Positions 1-10,607 of a DNA stretch of 64,000 bases are shown here, piece after piece. Origin of the DNA: Liriodendron chinense (taxonomy: Eukaryota; Streptophyta; Magnoliopsida; Magnoliales; Magnoliaceae); NCBI GenBank assembly GCA_003013855.2, contig ML058336.1:744001-808000 (forward strand). The letters run 5' to 3'. The position numbers and the translations under genes are program-made. The notes under the pieces were generated by a model, which ran no database searches, was not told the origin of the DNA, and worked only from the letters and a program-made list of their open reading frames with translations. The number at the start of each line of letters is the position of its first letter. Position 1 is the stretch's first letter.

Positions 1-1073
1 GTACAACCTACATCGGTCCTCACACAAATATCACCAACTCCCACAATCTGGGATACTCCAGAGTTTCCCATCTTCACTTTACCATAGCTGCCTTGCTTGT
101 ACCTTGTGAAGAAATCCCTTTGTGGAGTTGCATGAAACGACACTCCCGAATCGACCACCCAATCGGTGTCCTAATTCACAGCCGTGAGACAAACATCATG
201 ATCCGCTGAGAGAATGATCACAACGTCGTCATCTGATGCGACCGCAGTAGAATCTGATTCATCACCTTTTTCCTTCCCTTTTCCTTTCTGATTATTTTTA
301 TTGTGACATTCACTTTTATAATGGCCCTTCTTGCCACGGTTCCAACATTCAATATCTCTTCTGATATTAAACTTATCCCTGAATTTATCTCAGGCTTTCT
401 CGCCCTTTCTGTTCTTTCATATCCTCCGATCCTGTGTCACAAGGGCCTCTTGCTGAGTAGACCCTTGAGACTTCCTCATTGTCTCCTCATTAAAGAGACA
501 ACCTGTTACTTGTTCCATGGACACCTTTACGTCTGGCGCGAAGTTACTTAGAGACACCACCAATGTCTCTTAACTATCGGGCAATGAGCTAAGCAATAGC
601 AAAGCCTGTAGTTCATCATCCAAGACCATCTTCATAGCGGAGAGCTGGTTCACAATATTGTTGACTTCATTCATATGTTCAGCCACAGAACCATTGTCCT
701 TGAACTTGAGATTTACAAGTCTTCTAGTCAGAAAGATTTTATTGCCGGCCGTCTTCCTCTCATATAGCCCTTACAATTTCAGCCATAGGCTAGCGGCTGA
801 TGTCTCCGTAGACACATGGTGGAATATAGAACCGTCCAACCATTGTCTATAAACCCTACTGCCTTCCGGTCCAATTTCTTCTAATCATTATCTGACATAT
901 CTTTTATCTTCGCTGATATGCCTAAGATTGGAGCATATAAGTCCTTACAATAAAGCAAGTCCTCCATCTTAGCCTTACATATGGTCTAGTTGGATCCATT
1001 GAGACAAAACATCCTTGATGAGCCACCTTCCATAATTCAGAACCGATCCCACTTCCTGTTCAATCAACCTGAA
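1..1073 (-). pseudogene. Ty1/copia gag and start of protease, degraded
   Basis: Read on the minus strand, this is the 5' internal part of a copia retrotransposon; the rest of pol lies beyond the left edge. Visible in order are a UBN2-type gag segment at about 550-740 (residues like LKFKDNGSVAEHMNEVNNIV), a zinc knuckle near 300-350 (CWNRGKKGHYKSEC, where the second Cys of CCHC has become Arg), and the aspartic protease start near 100-170 (WVVDSGVSFHAT with the catalytic DSG). Several in-frame stops and frame changes occur, for example between 740 and 960, so it cannot make Gag. The PBS and LTR follow directly at 1075-1871, which fixes the orientation. The family call rests on gag, knuckle, protease and PBS order and is firm. 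The lineage is not resolved. Confidence 0.88.
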
Positions 1074-1074
1074 T

Positions 1075-1086
1075 GCTCTGATACCA
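1075..1086 (-). other. Primer binding site for initiator tRNA-Met
   Basis: The minus strand reads TGGTATCAGAGC, the standard plant copia primer binding site complementary to the 3' end of initiator tRNA-Met. It sits four bases from the LTR edge at 1091, the expected position. Confidence 0.85.
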
Positions 1087-1090
1087 CTTT

Positions 1091-1871
1091 TGTTGGGTAC
1101 ATTTCACAAAACCTTAGGATCTCGCCCCCCAAACTACTAGAATTATGGGTTATGATAAAGCAATAAACTAAATCAAATCATCAACCACACGACGCAAGAG
1201 ATTTTTATGTGGACAACCCTCAAAGAGGTAAAAACCACGGGACCTCGTCTATATCAACAATTCACTATGAAGTAGAACCGTTACAACCTCGATCACAAGC
1301 ACACACCGCTTGGATCAAACCTTCTTCACCCACGCAGGGAATCGATAACAATAAAAGGACTAGAAACTGAGAGATCTCAACCGAGCACGAGGACGTTGAA
1401 GAGCCGAGACGTCATTGCATCGTAAATCACCTTCGCGAGTAAAGCCTCTTCTACTAACAAGCTTCCTCTCCTTCTTTCTCTTCCTCTCTTTCTCTTTTTT
1501 TTTTTTCTCTCTCTCTCTCTCACCTTGGACGTGTAGAATACTTGATGGGATACCTAAATCCCAGATTAGAGCTCCTCATATAGCTTTTAGCAAGTATTAG
1601 GCTCCATTAGAAAACTGTAGTAGCAGTCCGCGCACACCTTAGGCTGGCCGGCTGGATGTACAGTAAAACATCCAAAGAGCCACTGTGATAAAAATCACAA
1701 ACCCGACCTATCTGCTGACCGGTCGGTCGTCTAGGACCTCCGAAGAACAGTCCAATGAAAATGGACTTTCTATCCACTTTGTCCTGTCGGCCGGCCAGGG
1801 GGCACCGGGGGGTCAGACCTCAAAACTGCCTCACTCTCTCCTCTGATTACATGAGGAGGAAAACTCCAACA
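1091..1871 (-). repeat. 5' LTR of the copia element
   Basis: The segment starts TGTTGG next to the PBS and ends CCAACA at 1866-1871, giving the short inverted TG...CA ends of an LTR and a length of about 781 bp. It holds a long pyrimidine tract (about 1470-1522). The outer edge is chosen from the inverted terminal hexamer and cannot be checked by a TSD because the partner LTR is outside the window. The short ORFs inside it are chance. Confidence 0.72.
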
Positions 1872-2170
1872 CATTTGCGACCCAATCCTCCGGACGTGGA
1901 TTTGCCACGGATAGCGATCTCACTATTGAAGTGATGACACCAAGTTCTATGTGAGGCCCATGTATGTGTTGTATCTACACCGTCCGTCCATTTGGACCCG
2001 GTTTTCTCATCATTGTAATTTCACGCGGTCTTTCATCAGCACCAAAGTTAGGTCGTTGATTTTTCTCTTTGTTCTGAGAGATGAGAATTCTATTGAAAAA
2101 AGAAAGTCTGAACAAGTAAATAGAAAACTAAGAAAAGTCAGAAAGACCAAATGAGCAACCAGATAGATAG
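1872..2170. other. Non-coding spacer
   Basis: No gene is visible. A short piece around 1945-1990 resembles the common foldback-MITE end (ATGTGTTGTATCTACACCGTCC). Confidence 0.5.
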
Positions 2171-2688
2171 GGGAGCGGATTGCCTGTCACACCGGCCACA
2201 AGGATATCCCTGTGGCCGAGGCTGTGTGGGATCCACAGGGATGTCTGTGACAAATCCACTACGTCCATATGTTTTGGAAGAACACTTTAGGATAGGATTC
2301 TAAAAATCAGGCAAATTCAAAACTCAGGTGGGCCACACCAACAAAACAGTGGGAACACCAACATCCACAGTTGAAACCTCCATGGAGTTGACCATAATGT
2401 TTATGTGCCATCCAAACCATTCAAAGAATTATTAACACTCAAATAAACTGTAAGAAAAAGTATCATTCTCATGGAAAACTTTTATCACCGATGAGTGTTC
2501 AATATCCACTCTTTCATGTGGTACGGCCCACCTGAGTTTTGAATCTGCCTAATTTTTAGAATCCTGTCCTAAAGTGGCCTTCCAAAACAGATGGACGTAG
2601 TGGATTTGTCACAGACATCCCTGTGGATCACACGCAGCCCCGGCCACAGGGATATCCCTGTGGCTGGTGACACAGGCAATCCGCTCCC
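2171..2688. mobile_element. Foldback MITE with long inverted ends
   Basis: The left end GGGAGCGGATTGCCTGTCAC and the right end GTGACACAGGCAATCCGCTCCC (written here as two motifs: GTGACACAGGCAAT, then CCGCTCCC) are inverted copies. The match continues inward for roughly 180 bp on each side, including the palindrome CACAGGGATATCCCTGTG and the phrase around GATGGACGTAGTGGATTTGTCA. It is non-autonomous, with no coding potential. I could not find a convincing TSD, so the superfamily is unassigned; the long TIRs fit a Mutator-like foldback element. Confidence 0.8.
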
Positions 2689-2839
2689 GACAGGGACGAT
2701 CTCCCAACAGAACACCGGTTTGATTTAAAAGCAGTTGTATTAAAAATTATGGTCTACCAACCATGTAACATTCAACGTTGTAAGTGAATGCTTCATCTAA
2801 CCCTTCCAATAGGTTGAAAAGAACTATAAGAATAAACTG

Positions 2840-3660
2840 GTGTAAAAAATCATCCCCATCCACTCATCACGTAGACCACACCATAGAAACAATGTATAGC
2901 CGTCAATAAATTGCAATATACAAGTGTGATTATCTCCCTGAGTGCATGTAACTGATTTTTGCATAAGGTAATCCTCTCGGTGAATCCAACGGTTAGAAAG
3001 TAGACAGTTGAATGCAATGAATATCCACTATTGAAAACTTCTTGGGGCACAAAATTTTTGGATCAAGTTGATATTTGTGTTTTCTTCTCATCAGTTCCGT
3101 GTGACCTCTTTGACAGGTTAGATAACAAGTAAGTGTCTCACCTGTTAGCCCAGCTGAAAGACACCTAGGTGTTTCAACATTGAATTCGGATCATCTGCTC
3201 GTCTTCAACGGGATTTTTCTATTTGCCAATGTTTGATTGGTCCAGCTCAGCACTGATGGCATTAAATGTAGCTGACAATGTCAGTGTTGAGGTAGACCAA
3301 TCAGGTGGCAGGTAAACAGGAAAATCCTGTTCAAGTCAAGCAGACAATCAAGACTCTTCAACATTAGGTCTTGTGTGCAAAATGCCAAGGAGACAACCCA
3401 ACCAATGGATGACTGAGTTCATCCTGTTATAATTGTTATAATCGTGTGGGTGCATTGCATGACTAAAAAAGATTGACAAAGAAACATTATAGTGGGCCTT
3501 AAGGAAGTTTTTTAATGATGGGCGTTCAATGACCATTGTTTCTTCTGGTATATTCCACCCCAAATTCATATAAATGGATGGACGGCTTAGATATACAATG
3601 CATAATCAAGGTGGGCCCATAGTCAGGGTACTACGTCCACATCACTGGTTATGGGTACTA
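2840..3660. repeat. Degraded foldback-MITE pieces
   Basis: Fragments of the window's commonest short-repeat family. They include ...CACGTAGACCACACC... near 2867, GGATCAAGTTGATATTTGTG near 3060, and the mirror-image end with GGATGGACGGCTTAGATATA and GTGGGCCC near 3575-3620. The pieces are interrupted and out of order, so this is a composite rather than one clean element. No gene is present. Confidence 0.55.
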
Positions 3661-3980
3661 GCTAAGTCGCGTACGTCCTCACTAATATGAACAGTTGCCC
3701 AGTTGACACACGTGTGGGATATTAGTTGCCAAGTTGACACACGTGTGGGATATCCATCCAAGCCGTGCTCTGGTGCACCCAATATAGAGAGACCTTGCCA
3801 AAAGGATCAGGACCGTCCATTCATGAGGTCGGACACACGGGTATCTTATATGTGAACTCGTAGGCCGGTCTACTACTATTGGTTGAGCTATCCTAACCTC
3901 TAATCAGTGGTCACTTGTTTGTTGAAAATTAGGACCATCAGAAAATAAATGTGGACCAAAGTCTCATTTTAGATATGGGA
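3660..3980. repeat. Duplicated block, copy I, left part
   Basis: Contains two tandem CCAGTTGACACACGTGTGGGATAT-like stretches (from about 3697 and 3731), then a run around TTGCCAAAAGGATCAGGAC (3796) and GTGGTCACTTG. The same order recurs at about 41,350-41,560 and again at 44,880-45,010 and 45,960-46,030. It is non-coding. This is the left half of a block whose right half resumes at about 7,155, beyond an inserted element. Confidence 0.7.
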
Positions 3981-4109
3981 TTTTGACCGTACGACCCCCT
4001 TGTATGGTGAAATTTTTCGCTTGTTTCTAGCTAAAACTATTTCCCCTAATTGGCCCCTTACACTTTTTAAACTTTGCTGTGGATGAAAATACCCTTACGT
4101 ATTGAGCCA

Positions 4110-5189
4110 TGTGCCTGACAATTATTAATGTGTGGAAGGTGAATTGAGCTGGATAGTAAGAAAGTTAAAGTGGGGCCCATTGTGAGGCATGATGTCGATC
4201 CATACCTTCCATTCATTTCAAGAGCTAATTATAAACGTATTGGCAAAAATCGGGTTAAGGAAGTGGATCACAGCACAAGAAACAAGGTGATATATCTGAG
4301 ACCGTTGAAAGTTATTGGTGGCCCTAAACCATTTGGATAAATAAGATATCTGTTTCTTTTTTCTTTTACACATGTATCTGTGTAACTATGAATGGGTTGG
4401 ATGACATATAAACCCTGTGGGCCCCACAGAACGTAGCATGTACCGTTATATATAGTTCGTCCCTAGTATGGACCAAAACAGAAACATTTTCGTCAAACTT
4501 TATGGCCGCTTCCTTTCCCGATCTGATTTTTATATCCATTTGATTTAGTGGACCATCTGATGGTAGATCTAATCCGTTCATAATGTCTGTACGTGGCCTA
4601 AGTTTATGTCAAATTAATGTTGGATTAACGATTTTTCAAGTTATTGGTTGCTTACAATGACGAAAAATGGTAAACGATTTCTAAAACAATACGTTCTTCT
4701 TTATTGTGTTGTGGATAACCTGATTGGAATTTTTTGGTCATCATCTGGATAGTTATATTCCTCTGAATTTCGGAGATAATGAACGGATTGAATCTAACGA
4801 AAAGCTGAATATAGGGATCAATTTGATCATAGGAATGAAGTATATAATCTCAAACGCGATCCCTGCCCCAATTATAATCCCAAACTCGACCCCATTTCCT
4901 TCTCTTTCTTCTCCAGGATGCACCATTATCTCCTGGACGCACCACTACCTCCTTTCGCCTAGCTTTCTCTGACTTAATCTTCTTCGACTCCGGTCTTCTT
5001 CTTGTATCACCGAAATCGAAAGACATAGTGCTTTTATGTTAGTAGATGTTTTTTCTCCAAATTTGTATTGATGTGGGTTTGTGAATGGTTGTAGTGGTGT
5101 TTTCTTCTAGATTTGTGTTGATATGTGTTTGTGGATGGTCGAGATTATGGTTTTGAACATGTCAAGATGTGGTACGGTATCGAGACTAG
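4110..5189. other. Non-coding interior of the long-TIR element
   Basis: I see no supported gene. The short ORFs at 4366-4581 and 4724-4972 have no recognisable domain and AT-rich composition like their surroundings. The pyrimidine-rich stretch near 4895-5000 is the only compositional feature. Confidence 0.45.
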
Positions 5190-6460
5190 CATGCGCCAAG
5201 GATCGTGGTTATCATACGCTAAGGATCGGGATTGACATACATAGAGTTGTGGTTGACATTAAAGGGTCGGGATAGACAATCCAAACATAATAGCACCCGT
5301 ATCTCTTTTATAGTTCAAGGTCGTGATAGCCATCCACAAAGGGTCGTAGTTGTCATGTAGTACGGGTCGGGATAGACAGTCTAAACACAATGCAGTTCAG
5401 GGTCATGATAGTCATCCACAAAGGGTCGTGATTGCATGTAGTAAGGGTTGGGATAGACAATCCAAACACAATACAGTTCAGGATCATGATAGCCATCCAC
5501 AAAGTTGTGATTGTCATGTAGTAAAGGTCGGGATAGACAATTCAAACACAATACAGTTCAGGCTCATGATAGTCATCCACAAAGGGTCGTGATTGTCATG
5601 TAGTAAGGGTCGGGATAGACAGTCCAAGCATAATACAACTCAGGGTCGTGATATTTATCCACAAAGGGTCATGATTATCATGTAGTAAGGGTCGGGATAG
5701 ACAGTCCAAACACAATACAGTTCAGGATCGTGATAGTCATCCATAAAGGGTTGTGATTGTCATGTAGTAAGGGTAAGGATAGACACTCCAAACACAATAC
5801 AGTTCAGGGTCGTGATAGCCATCCACAAAGGCTCGTGATTGTCATTTAGCAACGGTCGGAATAGATAGTCCGAGCATAATACAGCTCAGGGTCATGATAA
5901 CCATCGACAAAGGGTCATGATTGTCATGTAGTAAGGGTCGGGATAAACATTCCAAACACAATACAATTCATGGTCATAATTGCCATCCACAAAGGGTTGT
6001 GATTGCCATGTGGTAAGGATCGGGATTGTCATGTAGTAAAGGTCGGGATAGACATTCCAAACACAATACAATTCATGGTCATAATAGCCATCCACAAAGG
6101 GTTGTGATTGTCATGTGGTAAGGATCGGGATAGACAGTCCAAACACAACACAATTCAAGGTCGTGATAGCCATCCTCAAAGGCTCGTGGTTGTCATGTAG
6201 CAAGGGTCTGGATAGACAGTCCAAACATAATACAGTTCAGGGTCGTGATTGCCATCCACAAAAGGCCGTGGTTGTCATGTAGTAAGGTTCAGGATTCACA
6301 GTCCCAACATAATACAGTTCATGGTCATAATAGGCATTCAGAAAGGGTCGTGGTTGACATCCATAAAGGGTCGGGATAGAAGTCCAAACATAATAGCACT
6401 TAGATCCTCTTTTACAGTTTAGAGTTGTGATAGCCATTTACAAAGGGTCATAGTTGAAAG
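5190..6460. repeat. 82-bp tandem satellite array, about 14 units
   Basis: Units start with GGGTCGTG/GGGTCATG at 5341, 5423, 5504, 5584, 5666, 5748, 5830, 5912, 5994, 6099, 6181, 6263 and 6345, giving a spacing of 82 bp (80-82, plus one 105 spacing caused by an internal partial duplication at about 6001-6040). Core phrases are GGGTCGGGATAGACAGTCC, AAACACAATACAGTTCA and GATAGCCATCCACAAA. The first unit (about 5270) and the last (about 6366) share an extra segment with AATAGCAC and a CTCTTTTA-like stretch that the middle units lack. Because 82 is not a multiple of three, the ORFs here on both strands are artefacts of the repeat. Confidence 0.92.
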
Positions 6461-7074
6461 GATTAAGAATATGTGAATGGAGTGTACCCTCAACCTATGA
6501 GCCGACTACTACTTCGCTGGAAAAAAAAATTGAGAAGTTTGATCTTGAAAGAATAAATAATACAAGAACTTTGCTTCAAATGATGTCGGAGAGGGACATC
6601 AGATAGAGTAGTGGTCCCACGAGCTTATTTTCCTAGGAGAAATAAGGCTTTGTTGTTTGAATTTTTGTAAAGGCAATGTTTGACCCCTTTATAATGGCGT
6701 TCATACACCGTTTGTGAGGCCCACCATCACTTTTGAGTGGAATCCACTTCATCCATTATCCTCAGGATTTCTTTTTAGGTCATGAATAGAAGAATGATCA
6801 ATATCCACCACTCATAGGGACCACAACATATGAAAACATTTAGTATGGAATAATCACCGTTACCGTTTTTCAAGTATTGTGGGTGACACATAGATCAGGT
6901 CAGCGTCATGTTACCACCTTCCCATATAAACAAGGGGCAACAAAGAAAATGAACGGATTAGATCTACTTTGAAGTGGACCCAATGACAACTCACATCCAT
7001 ATTATTGTCTCGGGATTGGAGGCTACGTGGCTTCTTCTTCACTCAAATTCCGTACCAGTGCAGGATCTAAAGAA
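6461..7074. other. Non-coding interior of the long-TIR element, right part
   Basis: No gene is recognised. A fragment near 6700-6905 resembles the MITE family (GAGGCCCACCATCACTTTTG). A short open stretch at about 6476-6600 shows no known domain. Confidence 0.4.
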
Positions 7075-7153
7075 GTAAGGGTATTTTCGTTCACAACAAA
7101 GTTTAAAAAGTGTAAGGGGGCCAGTCAGGAGAATAGTTTCAGCCAGAAACAAG

Positions 7154-8160
7154 TGGATTAAAATTATTTGATTATCTAATTGTTGGTTTGATAAGACATT
7201 TACGGGACAGTTAAAAGTGAAAACCATCCAATAAATGTGGCTCTATTTTAAAACACAAGTGTGCACGAATATGAGTAAGTGTGTCAACAGGCCAAGTAAA
7301 GGGCAGGGGCTAGCCCTGGGGTTCGAGTACCCATTGGTAGTGAAATCCCACTATGGAGTCAATGCAGGTGTGTGTGTGGGGTGCGTGTCAAAAGAAAAAA
7401 AAATTGTTCAAGCACGGGCTACATTATTCAATACAATCCAGGGCTATGACAAGACAAAATAGTGCAACGCGAACCCCTCCTGTAATGTTTATTTTAAGCT
7501 TGAGCCAGAGAGGTGGTCCAAATGGTGCAAAAGGAGAGAGAGGTTGGTTGGAGCACCAACATGGTGGGTAAATGAAGATTTTAATATATAGTGTTTATTA
7601 CAAAATTGCCTTGCAAACCTTAATAAGCGAGGCTGAAGTACTCATGTAGCCTAACTCAGGTGGGGAAAAAGTGCAAGAAATTCAAGCTAGCTGTCCATCA
7701 GGCCTGTTGGCCCATGTTTTCCATGGAAACCAATGGTTAGACCCAAAAGTCGGTGGGGCTAATCATGGCCCACTATTAGTTCTTTGTGGTGCCTATAGTT
7801 ATTCATATATATCATGCTATTCTAAAATTCAGGTTGGCCATGCTTATATGAGTTTAGCAATTTTAGGCATGATTTTACACAGTTTCCTATAATGAGGCCC
7901 ACCCGAATTTTGATTAGGGTTAGTTAAATATCAAGTACTTGACCGGTGAGTCAAGTACTTGCCTAAGTCATCAAGTCAACCCTACTTGACCAGTGAGTCA
8001 AGTCCATGTTAGGCCCAAAGCCAAAAAATAAGGCTGATCTCCAATTCAAGTGAGCCAAACCAATGAGAAAAGTTGGAAGAGACATCCACCTTAATCTTTT
8101 ATTTTTATAGGGCCCACTGTGACGATTATGTGAAATCCATTCCAACCATTAGATGCTACA
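7154..8160. repeat. Duplicated block, copy I, right part
   Basis: Matches about 41,800-42,200 plus 42,880-43,220, and a shorter version at 46,060-46,530. Shared landmarks in order are AAAATTATTTGATTAT, AACACAAGTGTGCACG (7251), TGTGTCAACAGGCCA (7280), ATTACAAAATTGCC, TTCCATGGAAACCAATGGTTAGA (motif at about 7720-7741), TTAGCAATTTTAG and GAGGCCCACC. It is non-coding in all copies; ORFs do not align between copies. Confidence 0.75.
7311..7403 (+). mobile_element. Possible 5'-truncated SINE
   Basis: A segment of about 90 bp present in copy I but absent from copy II (about 41,950-41,970). It contains GGTTCGAGTACCC at 7321-7333, close to the Pol III B box, and ends in an A-rich run AAAAGAAAAAAAAA at about 7391-7403. 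B box plus A tail plus an empty site in the paralogous block suggest a SINE fragment. No A box and no clear TSD were seen, so this stays tentative. Confidence 0.35.
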
Positions 8161-8395
8161 CCAAAACATCAGCCTGAGACTCAAAAAGTAGGCTCATTCG
8201 TGATTTAAGTGGGTACACTAAGAGAAACAGTTTGGAGGGTGAGCTTTTTATGGATGGGATGATTTTCGAGCCTTGGGTCCACCATGCAATGGCTTACCTG
8301 ATGGTTGGGTGAATTTCACATTAATGCCACAATGTAGCCCATCTAAGCCAATAATTCTTTTTATTCCTTGAAATAATTTTTATGGAGAACATTTA

Positions 8396-9040
8396 GGGCA
8401 CGTTTGGTTAACACCTGGAAACTAGTTTCCAGCTTAAAATCAGGATTCCAGCAGAATTCGATTTTAACCAGTGTGTTTGGTGACAAGTTCCAGCCAAAAA
8501 GGATTCCACACAGAAGCTTAATTTGGCTGGAACCGGGATTAGTGGAAACGGTTCTTTACACCGTTTAAGGGAAAAGAGGCGAAAGTTAGCATCACCCACC
8601 TTCATATATGCGTTGCGCATCTATGACATATGTGTTTTATATCCACACGGTCCATCCGTTTTGAAAGCTCAATTAAGAGCATTAGACAAAAGATGAGGCA
8701 GATCTAAATCTCAAGTGGACCACACCATAGGAAAACAATGTTGATTGAACGTCCACCATAAAAAACTTCCTAGGGCCAACTATAATGTTTATTGCCATTC
8801 AACCCGGCCATCTGTCTTGCGGGACTACAATAGGTGAGGGGTCAGGTTCTCTAGCAGATCTGAAGCCCAAGTGGGCCATGCCACAAGCAACGGTTGGAAC
8901 ATAATCTAGATTACACAATTTTCAACCAAACAGCAAGTTCCATATCAAACCTGGCTTCCTGTCTAGTTTCTGCAATTTTGGATTCCAACTGTGGAATCTC
9001 ATTTTTATCTAGAAACTGGATTTTGCAACCAAACGGGCCC
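8396..9040. mobile_element. Tourist-like MITE (PIF/Harbinger type), TTA TSD
   Basis: Left end GGGCACGTTTGGTTAACAC and right end complement GGGCCCGTTTGGTTGCAAA are inverted copies. The element is flanked by TTA at 8393-8395 and TTA at 9041-9043, the target duplication of PIF/Harbinger elements. The interior also shows inverted AAACTAGTTTCCAG / CTAGAAACTGGATTTT stretches. A piece of the GTCCATCC-type MITE lies inside at about 8630-8860, probably a nested insertion. It is non-autonomous. Confidence 0.75.
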
Positions 9041-9043
9041 TTA

Positions 9044-9870
9044 AGGGCCTTTAGATTGTAAGTTACTTTGATAAGCTATTTATGCCACAAGTAACTTATC
9101 TTGGTTTTCACTTATTTAGCTGAAAAGTCTGCTTGGTAAACAACATATTTATAAGTCAAAAGGTAGAAAAGAATATTTGGCTTCCAACATCATTAGCATT
9201 TATCCCTTAAGTTTGCTTAGTCCCCCTCACATCTGATGGGATGCGGACTGGTCATTGTATGGGCGCCATGTTTGATGTGAGTTGTCCATCATGTGGGGCT
9301 CACCCTGGATGTGGGCTATTCATCATTGGGGTTGATCTTTAATGTGCACCATCTATTATATAGGGCCTAACTTTGATGTTGGTTACCCATCATGTGGGGC
9401 TCACCATCAATGTTATTGTCCATCATGTGGTTTAATATCCACCACTGGTCATGTGAAGCCCCCTACCATGATTAATTGCCCATTATGTGGAGCCCACTTT
9501 TGATATGGAGTGTCCATCATGTGGGCCCCACATTCATGTGGGTTGCCCATCATGCGGGGCTCACCTTGGATATAGGCCATTCATCATTAGGTCCGACCTT
9601 TAATGTGGACCATCCATTATGTGGGGCCACCTCGATGTGGGTCATCTATCATGTAGGGGCCACGTTTGATGTGGATCATCTATCAAGTGGGGCGTCGTTT
9701 AATATGAACTGTGGGAGATGGTAGAAAATTGAAAAGGTTGCAAAAGGTAAATAAATAAATAAAAAGATTAAAAAAAAAAAAACATCTTGCGAAATAAGTA
9801 GCTTTAACCACATGGGATACTTTTACAATCATGTTTCTCCAACTAATTTGAGTGGAAAAAGTAATTTAGG
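9044..9870. mobile_element. TIR element A carrying a GTGGGGCC array
   Basis: The left edge reads GGGCCTTTAGATTGTAAGTTAC with palindromic CAAGTAACTTATC inside. The right edge AAAAAGTAATTTAGGGCCC mirrors it. The middle (about 9240-9715) is a degenerate array of 34-40 bp units around CATCATGTGGGGCCCACCTTTGATGTGG. A related stand-alone member is at 41,578-41,785. No transposase is present. Edges are approximate. Confidence 0.55.
9240..9715. repeat. Degenerate GTGGGGCCCACC tandem array, first block
   Basis: Repeated short units built from CCATCATGTGGGGC, CCCACCTTTGATGTGG and variants at irregular 30-40 bp spacing. The ORF over 9476-9724 (repeating HHVGPTF-like) is a by-product of the repeat and not a gene. 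Confidence 0.75.
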
Positions 9871-10049
9871 GCCCATTTGGATTGTAAGTTACTAAAGATA
9901 AGCTACTTCTTTGATAACTTATTTTGGTTTCTACTTAATTAGAAGATAAGCATGTTTGGCAAATAAAGTCATCATCCAAAAGTAGAAAATTAAGCATGTT
10001 TGGTTTCCAACATCATAAGTAATCATCCCTCAAGTCTATTTGGTCCCCC

Positions 10050-10607
10050 TCACATCCACTGTCCATCATGTGAGGCCAACCTTTGATCTCAATCGTTCAT
10101 TTTGTGGCCCCACTAATGTGGACCATCCATCATATGGGACCCACCTTGGATGTGGGCCATTTACCATTAGGGTCAGATCTTTAATGTGCACCATTCATTA
10201 GGTAGGGCCCACCTTTGATGTTGGCCATCCATCATGTGTGGCCCACCATCAATGTTATTTTCCATCATGTGGGGCCCATCTTTAATATCCGCCACCCATC
10301 ATGTGGTGTCCACCTTTGACATGGACCATCCATCATCTGGGCCCACCTCCCACGTGGTTTGTCCATCACAAGGAGCCCACCTTGGAAATGGACCATTCTC
10401 ATTAGCCCGACCTTTGATGTGGACCATCCATCACGTGAGGCCCACCTTGATGTGGATCATCCATCATGTGGAGCCCACCATTATTAATTGCGCATTATAT
10501 GGAGTCCACCTTTGATGTGGACTGTCCATCATGTGGGCCCCACCTTCAATGTGGAGCCAACCTTTGATGTGGACCATTCATTATGTGTGTCGTCCATCAT
10601 GCAGGGC
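10050..10607. repeat. GTGGGGCCCACC array, second block, left half
   Basis: Continues the unit type of 9240-9715 (CATCATGTGGGGCCCA, CCTTTGATGTGGACCATCC). It ends exactly at the solo-LTR insertion. The last five bases AGGGC are the left TSD copy. Confidence 0.78.

Larger units (their letters stand above)
4018..7153. mobile_element. Long-TIR insertion element of about 3.1 kb
   Basis: The left end at 4018-4098 and right end at 7075-7153 are inverted copies of about 80 bp. Shared motifs are CTTGTTTCTAGCTAAAACTA inward to TTACACTTTTTAAACTTTG and AAATACCCTTAC. Copy II of the host block (about 41,560-41,815) lacks this insert between matching flanks, which supports an insertion here. The interior has no recognisable transposase; it holds the 82-bp satellite (5190-6460) and AT-rich sequence. 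The edges are inferred to within tens of bases because copy II keeps a similar GAAACAA at the right border. It resembles a non-autonomous Mutator-type element, but no TSD was verified. Confidence 0.6.

Noticed and set aside
5350..5592. Repetitive ORF in the satellite
   Set aside because: The 82-bp period is not a multiple of three, so frames rotate; openness is by chance.
5190..6460. CRISPR-like regular repeats
   Set aside because: The 82-bp units are repeats throughout, without unique spacers, and this is a plant nuclear sequence.
7311..7340. Possible tRNA gene because of GGTTCGAGTACCC
   Set aside because: No acceptor stem, A box or cloverleaf could be formed around it; at best it is a SINE remnant.
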